Shown here one piece after another: positions 5,877 through 11,054 of a DNA stretch of 11,054 bases. The stretch comes from JADLGF01 sp020849415 (lineage in GTDB: Bacteria; Chloroflexota; Chloroflexia; Thermomicrobiales; UBA6265). How positions within the stretch are numbered: the first letter of the stretch is position 1; the number at the start of each line of letters is the position of its first letter. The stretch is taken from positions 1 through 11,054 of the forward strand of contig JAPXTJ010000109.1 of assembly GCA_033812595.1 (NCBI GenBank), written 5' to 3'. The notes beneath the pieces are model-generated. The model did not search any database, was not told the DNA's origin, and saw only the letters and a program-made list of their open reading frames with translations. The position numbers were made by a program, and so were the translations under genes.

Positions 5877-7652
5877 ATGCAACGCACGGTCAGCGACAAT
5901 CTCATCCAGCAGCTCCGGGAGTGGGGCGTCGAACGGATCTTCGGCTATTCGGGCGACGGCATCAACGGCATCCTTGGCGCGTTGCAACGCGCCGGGAACC
6001 GGCCGCGCTACATCCCGGTTCGGCACGAGGAATCCGCCGCGCTGATGGCCTCCGGACACGCCCGCTTCACCAACGAGGTCGGCGTCTGCCTCGCGACGCA
6101 AGGCCCCGGGGCGATCCATCTGCTGAACGGACTCTATGACGCCCGGCTCGATCATCAACCGGTACTGGCCATCGTCGGCCAGATCTCCCGGATGGCGAAG
6201 GGGAGTCATTTCCAGCAGGAAGTCGACCTGACCACGCTGTTCAAGGATGTCGCTGGCTCATTCGTCGAAATGGCAACCACCGCCGAACAGATCGAGCACC
6301 TGATCGATCGCGCAATGCGTATTGCCCTCGCGGAGCGAACGGTAACCTGCGTGATCGTGCCGCACGATCTCCAGAATGAACCCGCGGTCGATGAACCGCC
6401 GCACGAGCATGGCGCCATGCACTCGGCGCGTGGCTACTCCGCACCGCGGGTGCTGCCGGCCGACGCCGATCTCGAGCGGGCGGCGGAGGTGCTGAACGCC
6501 GGCAATCGGGTGGCAATGCTGATCGGTGCCGGCGCCCAGGGGGCGTCGGACGAGGTGATCGCCGTCGCTGCCCTGCTTGGAGCCGGGGTGGCCAAGGCGC
6601 TGCTCGGCAAGGCGGTCGTGCCGGACGACTTGCCGTACGTCACCGGTACGTCGGGCTGGCTCGGCACGACGCCGAGCAACCGGATGTTGGCTGAGTGCGA
6701 CACCCTCTTCATGATCGGCTCCGGCTTTCCGTATACGGAGTTCCTGCCGAAAGCGGGTAAGGCGCGAGGCGTTCAAATCGACATCGCCGCCGGCGCCCTG
6801 AGCGTTCGGTATCCGATGGACGTCGCGCTCGTCGGCGACGCCAGGGAAACGCTGGAGGCGCTGTTGCCGTTGCTCGAACCGGCTCAGGATGGCGGCTGGC
6901 GATCGACCATCGAAGACTGGGTGCGGGCATGGCGCGAGGAGCTCGCGCATCGTGCGGACCAACCCGCCAATCCGGTCAATCCGCAGCTGCACTACCAGCT
7001 CGTTTCGCCCTTGCTACCCGATCGGGCGATGATTGCGGCCGATTCGGGAACGTCAACCGTCTGGTACGCTCGCAATCTGCAAATGCGTAAGGGGATGTCG
7101 GCCTCTTTTTCCGGATCGCTGGCCACGATGGGATGCGCGATTCCGTACGCTATCGCGGCCAAGCTCGCCCATCCCGATCGCCCCGCCTTCGCGTTTCTGG
7201 GCGACGGCGGCCTGCAGATGAACGGCCTCGGTGAACTGATCACGCTCGCTGAACTCTGGAAGGAGTGGGACGATCCCCGGTTCATCGTGCATGTGCTGCA
7301 CAATCGCGATCTCGGTTTTGTCACTTGGGAGCAGCGGGCGCAGGAAGGCTCGCCGCGCTTCCCCGAAGCGCAGGACGTGCCGGAATTCCCGTACGCCCGC
7401 TATGCGGAACTGCTCGGACTGCGAGGCATTCGGGTCGATGATCCCGCCCTCGTGGCGGTAGCGTGGCAGGAGGCGCTGCTGGCCGATCGCCCGGTGCTCA
7501 TCGAAGCGATCACCGATCCGGACGTTCCGACCCTCCCGCCCGAGCCGGACGAAGCCGTCATTTCGAAGATCGAGGAGGCCCTTTCGGATGAGCCAGGCGC
7601 CGACCACGTATGGAATCTGCTCGAGGATGCCGGCGTCGACCGGCCGGCCTGA
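5877..7652 (+). CDS. PoxB-like thiamine diphosphate-dependent enzyme (pyruvate oxidase family)
   Basis: This 591-residue protein follows the pyruvate oxidase/pyruvate:quinone oxidoreductase pattern. GVERIFGYSGDGINGIL (17-33) and the catalytic glutamate in VRHEESAALMASG (E51) come first. QGPGAIHLLNGLYDARLDHQPVL (75-97) follows, with a central domain around 190-335. The TPP/Mg motif GDGGLQMNGLGEL starts at 442, with metal-ligand N476 in HNRDLGFVTWEQ. E. coli PoxB has its glutamate at the equivalent position. PoxB-type enzymes use TPP and FAD to decarboxylate pyruvate to acetate and pass electrons to quinone. The C-terminus here is acidic and does not obviously resemble the PoxB lipid-binding helix, so membrane coupling is uncertain. 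AAAGGAG lies 8 nt upstream of the ATG. It is transcribed in the same direction as the IclR gene but 245 nt away, so it is probably a separate unit. Substrate other than pyruvate is possible. Confidence 0.88.
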   Translation: MQRTVSDNLIQQLREWGVERIFGYSGDGINGILGALQRAGNRPRYIPVRHEESAALMASGHARFTNEVGVCLATQGPGAIHLLNGLYDARLDHQPVLAIVGQISRMAKGSHFQQEVDLTTLFKDVAGSFVEMATTAEQIEHLIDRAMRIALAERTVTCVIVPHDLQNEPAVDEPPHEHGAMHSARGYSAPRVLPADADLERAAEVLNAGNRVAMLIGAGAQGASDEVIAVAALLGAGVAKALLGKAVVPDDLPYVTGTSGWLGTTPSNRMLAECDTLFMIGSGFPYTEFLPKAGKARGVQIDIAAGALSVRYPMDVALVGDARETLEALLPLLEPAQDGGWRSTIEDWVRAWREELAHRADQPANPVNPQLHYQLVSPLLPDRAMIAADSGTSTVWYARNLQMRKGMSASFSGSLATMGCAIPYAIAAKLAHPDRPAFAFLGDGGLQMNGLGELITLAELWKEWDDPRFIVHVLHNRDLGFVTWEQRAQEGSPRFPEAQDVPEFPYARYAELLGLRGIRVDDPALVAVAWQEALLADRPVLIEAITDPDVPTLPPEPDEAVISKIEEALSDEPGADHVWNLLEDAGVDRPA

Positions 7653-7786
7653 CGAGTCCAGGTAGCCGCGCGGTTCGCGTTCCTGCGTTGACCGAGCGGA
7701 TCCGAAAGCCGCTGAATGCAGATCGGGTTCCCCCTGAAGCCAGGCGCCGCGTTGCTCGCCTTCGCTCTCTCCCGCGCTAGAACAGG

Positions 7787-7820
7787 CCGGAACGTCGGTC
7801 TGGGACCGCGCTCCGGTTTT
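7787..7820 (+). terminator. Probable intrinsic terminator of the PoxB-like gene
   Basis: CCGGAACGTCGGTC (7787-7800) pairs with GACCGCGCTCCGG (7804-7816). The stem has about 12 pairs with one A-C mismatch, one bulged T and a 3-nt loop, and is followed directly by TTTT (7817-7820). It sits 134 nt after the stop of the PoxB-like gene and just before the convergent oxidoreductase stop. The T run is short and lies only on the plus-strand side. Confidence 0.5.
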
Positions 7821-7838
7821 CGAATCACCGCTCGTGGT

Positions 7839-8795
7839 TCAGGCGGAGAAGCGTGGCAAGAGCCGTTCCTTGGCCATGGCGATGAACGCCTCCTGATCGG
7901 GACCGATCTGATGGACGTAGACGTGCGTGAAGCCGGCCTTCTCGAACGCCTCGATCTCGTCGATGATCTTGTCCACATCGGGGCCGCAGGGCATCACTTC
8001 CTTCATATGTTCGTTCGTCACCAACTCCGCGGCTTGCTCGAAGTAGGTGGGAATCGCCAGCTCCTGGCCGAGTTGGCCCGGTATGGCGGCATTCGCCCAA
8101 TAGTGCCGGGCGACTTCCGCCTGCGCATCTTCGTCCGCGCCCCAGCAAACGGTGAGCTGGCCGATGATCGTTTTCTTGCCGCCGGCGGCGGTGTAGGCGT
8201 CGACGGTCTCGGTGTCAGGAGCGGTCGCGATGAGACCGTCGCCGATCCGGGCGGCCAATTCGGCGGCGAGGGGGCCGCCGGCGGCCACGTGAATCGGCGG
8301 CAATTCCTCCGGCAGCGTGTAGATGCGGGCGTTGTCCACTCGGTAGAAGGTCCCCTGGGTGGTAACGTAGTCGCCGCCCCACAGCGTGCGGATCAATTCG
8401 ACCGCTTCAGCCAGCATCTCGCGCCGGAGCGAGAGCGGCGGCCACTGCTGCCCAAGGATGTGTTCGTTGAGCGCCTCGCCGGTGCCGACGCCGAGATAGA
8501 AGCGCCCCGGCAGCAGATCGGCCGCTGTCGCCGCGGCCTGGGCGATGATCGCCGGGTGGGTGCGGAGTATCGGACAGGTGACGCCGGTGCCGATCAGCAT
8601 CGAACTGGTGGTTTGGGAGATGGCGCCGAGGGTTCCCCAAACGAACGGACTTTGCCCCTGGCTGTCGAGCCAGGGGTGGAAATGATCGGAAATCGATGCG
8701 AACCCAAATCCGGCTTTTTCCGCCAGGTTTGCCTGGTCGGCGAGTGCTTGCGGTCCGAACTCCTCCGATGAGAGGGTGTAGCCAAGCTGGACCAT
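7839..8795 (-). CDS. F420-dependent luciferase-like oxidoreductase (FGD-like)
   Basis: This 318-residue TIM-barrel protein of the luciferase-like (LLM) class closely resembles F420-dependent glucose-6-phosphate dehydrogenase (FGD). Visible motifs are SDHFHPW (36-42), TCPILRTHPAIIAQA (73-87), LGVGTGEALNE (101-111) and HVAAGGP (169-175). D37, H38, W42 and E107 match the FGD catalytic and F420-contact residues (mycobacterial D39, H40, W44, E109). The mycobacterial phosphate-binding K198, K259 and R283 have no basic counterparts in the matching segments here, so glucose-6-phosphate is probably not the substrate; an alcohol or other hydride donor is more likely. The frame stays open to 8975. The ATG at 8795 has AAGGAG 8 nt upstream and begins the family-like MVQLGYTLSSEEF, so the 60-residue extension is rejected. 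The gene is monocistronic and convergent with the PoxB-like gene. It implies that the host makes or acquires F420. Confidence 0.9.
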   Translation of the reverse strand: MVQLGYTLSSEEFGPQALADQANLAEKAGFGFASISDHFHPWLDSQGQSPFVWGTLGAISQTTSSMLIGTGVTCPILRTHPAIIAQAAATAADLLPGRFYLGVGTGEALNEHILGQQWPPLSLRREMLAEAVELIRTLWGGDYVTTQGTFYRVDNARIYTLPEELPPIHVAAGGPLAAELAARIGDGLIATAPDTETVDAYTAAGGKKTIIGQLTVCWGADEDAQAEVARHYWANAAIPGQLGQELAIPTYFEQAAELVTNEHMKEVMPCGPDVDKIIDEIEAFEKAGFTHVYVHQIGPDQEAFIAMAKERLLPRFSA

Positions 8796-9184
8796 CGGGG
8801 GTACTCCTTCCCCGGAACCGAGGTAGTCGAATTCCGGATCTCCCCTCGACGCTACGTGGTTTAACCGCCGAGGACCATGGCGCAATGGGGCTATACGTGA
8901 AGCGTTCGCCACTGAGCGTGCGCGTGTATCTCGTTGGGTGGCATCAGGGGTCATGCCGGTTTCGAGCCGACGCAATCGAGTGTCGGTCCGAGCCGAAGGA
9001 ATGAACTTTACGCTGCATTATGAGTGTTTACATCCGACTGGTTGATGCGCGCTGTAGTACTCTTTGCCAGCCGGTGACCCTTGCGCAACGTTGCGTAGGG
9101 CTGGTATCCGGCCAGAGAAGGGGCAGGCTGATCGTTGGCGCCGCAGGCGAGCGGCATGATACGAGACGGGCGCAGGACTGACTT
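8796..9184. other. Divergent intergenic region without a gene
   Basis: This 389-nt stretch separates the minus-strand F420-dependent oxidoreductase from the plus-strand serine hydrolase. It must hold both promoters. Weak minus-strand -10-like boxes occur at 9017-9022 (CATAAT) and 8890-8895 (TATAGC), each without a convincing -35 box. Reading frames that cross the region show no recognisable protein and lack ribosome sites. Its strongest structure is the palindrome at 9079-9100. No known riboswitch was recognised. Confidence 0.5.
9079..9100. promoter_or_regulatory. Palindrome upstream of the serine hydrolase gene
   Basis: CGCAACGTTGCG (9084-9095) is a perfect 12-nt palindrome. It extends to about 11 pairs, including two G-U pairs, when the flanking CCTTG and TAGGG are counted. 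TTGCG also occurs as a direct repeat at 9081 and 9091, exactly 10 nt apart. GCCAGCC (9066-9072) and GGCTGGT (9099-9105) could pair around it. It lies 84 nt before the GTG start. It may be an operator or a structured leader element; no family was recognised. Confidence 0.35.
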
Positions 9185-10237
9185 GTGACGTTCATTGCTC
9201 AGTACGTACGCGGTAGCAAATCGATCGCGCGAATCGCCCCGATCCTGCTTGCCTTGGTCATGCTCGCCCCGCTTTTCGCACCCCTCGCTTCGGTTCAAGC
9301 CAATGCGCAGACCGCTTCCCACTCCGCCTCGGCCGTCGCCAGGAGTGCCGCCAGTCTCCTCTTCCATGAGGAGGGCGTCTACGGCGTCGTATTTATGGAA
9401 ACTAACGGCACCGTGCTTTACAAGCACAACGCCGATCTCCCTTTCGTCGCAGCCAGCCTCTACAAACTGATCCTGATGGTCGATATCTACTCACGGCGCG
9501 AGCGAGGTGAAATCGCTTTCACGGATCTGGTCACGCTGCAGCAGGAGGATTTCTCGATCTTCGAGGATCCCGACCAGGTAGAAGACACCTATTTCCTCTC
9601 CGGCTCAGTGGGCATGCAGGTGCCTGTATCGGAATTGATGGAGGCTCTGATCGCCTATTCCAGCAATGTGGCGGCCCGGGCGTTCCTGCGCATGACCAAC
9701 ACGATCAACCTCAATCACATCGCCCAGGATATGGGCATGATCGATACCCACATCCTGGTCAATCTGGAAGAGATATCACCCTGGCCGTCCGAAACCCTGG
9801 CGACGGTCAATCAGACGCAGAAGGATGAGGCGCTCGAATTCGTCGATCTCTGGGGCGAGGAAGGGGTGATCAATATCACTACCCCGGCCGATATCGCGAC
9901 CTTCTTCCTTCAACTCACCAACCGGGAACTCATCTCCGAGGCGGTCAGTGCGGAAATGGAGGACCTGCTCGCCCGTCAGCAGTTCGTCAATCGCATCCCC
10001 GCGCTCCTGCCGGAAGGCACCCGCTGCGCACACAAGACGGGTAATCTCGAGGAGGTCGTGCATGACGCCGGCATCGTCTACGGCGAGAATGGGCCGACGG
10101 TACTCGTCGCACTCTCCGAGGATGTCCTGGATGAGGACCGCGCGGCCGCAATCATTCAGCGGCTCGGTTTGATCGCCTACGGGGAGACCGAACTGCCCCC
10201 GATGCCTGAACCATCGCCTGTCCCGGCCGATGACTGA
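9185..10237 (+). CDS. Exported serine hydrolase, class A beta-lactamase fold
   Basis: This 350-residue protein starts with a basic segment and a hydrophobic core (about 15-36: RIAPILLALVMLAPLFAPLA), followed by VQANAQT, a plausible signal peptidase I site near 41. The catalytic region has the class A/penicillin-binding pattern: SLYK (S91, K94), YSSN (158-161, equivalent to the SDN motif) and HKTGN (K284-T285-G286), with TTPADIATFF at 232-241. A clear ExxLN omega-loop motif, which supplies the deacylating glutamate of true beta-lactamases, is not visible after the SSN motif. A peptidoglycan-active or esterase-like hydrolase is therefore as likely as a resistance enzyme. The C-terminus is proline-rich (PPMPEPSPVP). 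The start is GTG, with AGGA 7 nt upstream. It appears to be a single gene, 195 nt ahead of the membrane protease gene. Confidence 0.87.
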   Translation: MTFIAQYVRGSKSIARIAPILLALVMLAPLFAPLASVQANAQTASHSASAVARSAASLLFHEEGVYGVVFMETNGTVLYKHNADLPFVAASLYKLILMVDIYSRRERGEIAFTDLVTLQQEDFSIFEDPDQVEDTYFLSGSVGMQVPVSELMEALIAYSSNVAARAFLRMTNTINLNHIAQDMGMIDTHILVNLEEISPWPSETLATVNQTQKDEALEFVDLWGEEGVINITTPADIATFFLQLTNRELISEAVSAEMEDLLARQQFVNRIPALLPEGTRCAHKTGNLEEVVHDAGIVYGENGPTVLVALSEDVLDEDRAAAIIQRLGLIAYGETELPPMPEPSPVPADD

Positions 10238-10284
10238 TCCGGTTGCGTTGCGCACACATGTTCTCATCTTGCGCCGGAAATGCC

Positions 10285-10313
10285 TGTTCACTTCGGTCGA
10301 TTCCACGTATCAT
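10285..10313 (+). promoter_or_regulatory. Possible promoter of the site-2 protease gene
   Basis: TGTTCA (10285-10290, three of six matches to the -35 box) is followed after 17 nt by TATCAT (10308-10313, five of six matches to the -10 box). It lies in the 195-nt gap after the serine hydrolase, about 120 nt before the protease start, so the two genes may be transcribed separately. The -35 box is poor. Confidence 0.35.
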
Positions 10314-10432
10314 CGCGGGAGCAGTCGCTGAGGGAAGGGTTCGCCGGGACGGAGCATTCGCGTTCCTGATGGCGGCAGCGGCGGCTGGCCCGGCGGCGCC
10401 CCGCACGATCCGTCGCCGGCCCGGTGGAGCGC

Positions 10433-11054
10433 ATGTTCCGGTCGTTCACCATTCTCACCATTCATGGCATAGCGATCCGGGTTCACCCGTCGTTCGGTAT
10501 CCTGCTGCTCTGGGTGATCTTTCACTGGGGTATGCGGGGCGACGGCGGATTCGGCAATCTGGTCTTCGGGTTGGCGCTCCTCTTCATGGTCTTCGCTTTC
10601 GTGGTGCTACACGAACTCGGGCACAGCCTGATGGCGCTGCAGTACGGGGTGCGGGTGCGCGACATCACACTCCTGCCGATCGGCGGGGTGGCGCGGCTCG
10701 ATCACGTACCGAATCGGCCGCGTTGGGAAGCGAGCGTGGCGCTCGCCGGTCCCGCGGTGAACGTCGCGATCGGGGCCATGCTCTTCCCGATCATGCTCGC
10801 CTACGGGGCGGCGCGCTCGTTTAGCTCCTTCCACGATTACGCGCTTCTGCTCGATGAGGTGAGTTTGGGCGGCATGATCGCCTCGCTCATCTTCGTCAAT
10901 ATCGTCCTGGTGATCTTCAATCTGGCGCCTGTCTTCCCGCTCGATGGCGGACGTATCTTTCGCGCTTGCCTGACCCACTTCGTCGGGCGCGACCAGGCGA
11001 CCCGCGTCGCGGTAGCGGTCGGCCAGGTGCTGGCGGTAGTCATCGGCGTGATCG
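10433..11054 (+). CDS. Site-2 protease family (M50) membrane metalloprotease, 3' truncated by window
   Basis: Translation from the ATG at 10433 stays open to the window end, giving 207 codons of a partial protein. It begins MFRSFTILTIHGIAIRVHPSF, the usual N-terminus of bacterial site-2 protease homologues. The zinc-binding HELGH (60-64) lies in a hydrophobic segment (FMVFAFVVLHELGHSLMAL), followed by LPIGGVARLDHVP and ALAGPAVNVAIGA. The third zinc ligand is in NLAPVFPLDGGR (163-174, D171), inside a second membrane segment. Such proteases cut transmembrane substrates within the bilayer, often anti-sigma factors or other regulatory proteins; the target here is unknown. Many relatives carry C-terminal CBS domains, but that part is outside the window. 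GGAG lies only 3 nt before the ATG. A GTG three codons upstream (10424) is an alternative start. Confidence 0.9.
   Translation, partial: MFRSFTILTIHGIAIRVHPSFGILLLWVIFHWGMRGDGGFGNLVFGLALLFMVFAFVVLHELGHSLMALQYGVRVRDITLLPIGGVARLDHVPNRPRWEASVALAGPAVNVAIGAMLFPIMLAYGAARSFSSFHDYALLLDEVSLGGMIASLIFVNIVLVIFNLAPVFPLDGGRIFRACLTHFVGRDQATRVAVAVGQVLAVVIGVI

Noticed and set aside
7716..8771. 351-codon plus-strand open frame opposite the F420 oxidoreductase
   Set aside because: Antisense shadow; composition biased to Arg and Gly with no motif.
8796..8975. 60-residue N-terminal extension of the F420 oxidoreductase
   Set aside because: The extension is arginine-rich and non-family-like, and the ATG at 8795 has a good Shine-Dalgarno and a family-typical N-terminus.
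9061..9120. Structured leader considered as a known riboswitch (c-di-AMP ydaO, cobalamin, c-di-GMP)
   Set aside because: None of the conserved core sequences of those classes is present; only simple inverted repeats remain.
9008..9427. Minus-strand frame of 139 codons overlapping the serine hydrolase start
   Set aside because: No motif or ribosome site, and half of it is antisense to the signal peptide and mature N-terminus of a clear gene.
10243..10824. Plus-strand frame of 193 codons over the protease start
   Set aside because: It is in a different frame from the unmistakable HELGH site-2 protease and has low-complexity Arg/Ala/Gly composition.

Overview
The window is GC-rich bacterial chromosome with dense, mostly well-recognised metabolic genes. 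The presence of an FGD-like F420-dependent oxidoreductase, the high GC content and the mix of families fit a Chloroflexota (Thermomicrobia-like) or actinobacterial genome. I prefer the former, but this is inference only; no marker gene in the window settles it. No phage, IS element, CRISPR array or toxin-antitoxin module is visible.

Layout. (1) 32-104 (-): a tRNA-Arg with anticodon CCG, with a hairpin and a possible -10 box just upstream. (2) 190-4658 (-): a tight three-gene operon read right to left. It encodes a sphingosine-1-phosphate-lyase-like PLP enzyme, an MlrC/M81 metallopeptidase and an acetolactate-synthase-like thiamine diphosphate (TPP) enzyme. The first two genes are 18 nt apart and the last two overlap by ATGA. 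A strong promoter (TTGACA, 17 nt, TAGACT) lies at 4751-4779. (3) 4843-5631 (+): a divergent IclR-family regulator, the obvious candidate to control the operon. (4) 5877-7652 (+): a PoxB-like pyruvate oxidase family TPP enzyme, followed by a hairpin and T run at 7787-7820. (5) 7839-8795 (-): a convergent F420-dependent luciferase-like oxidoreductase that resembles FGD but lacks its glucose-6-phosphate-binding residues. (6) 8796-9184: a 389-nt divergent intergenic region with a perfect 12-nt palindrome. (7) 9185-10237 (+): a secreted or N-terminally anchored serine hydrolase of the class A beta-lactamase fold. (8) 10433 to the window end (+): a site-2 protease (M50) family membrane metalloprotease, cut by the window edge.

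How the genes may work together. The IclR-controlled operon looks catabolic: a metallohydrolase, a C-C lyase or decarboxylase, and a TPP enzyme acting on 2-oxo acids or aldehydes. Together they could open an amide- or peptide-like compound, cleave or decarboxylate an amine-bearing product, and process the resulting carbonyl compound. The substrate is unknown and this pathway is a hypothesis. It is the part of the window most likely to hold an undescribed system. The remaining genes look like ordinary single transcription units.
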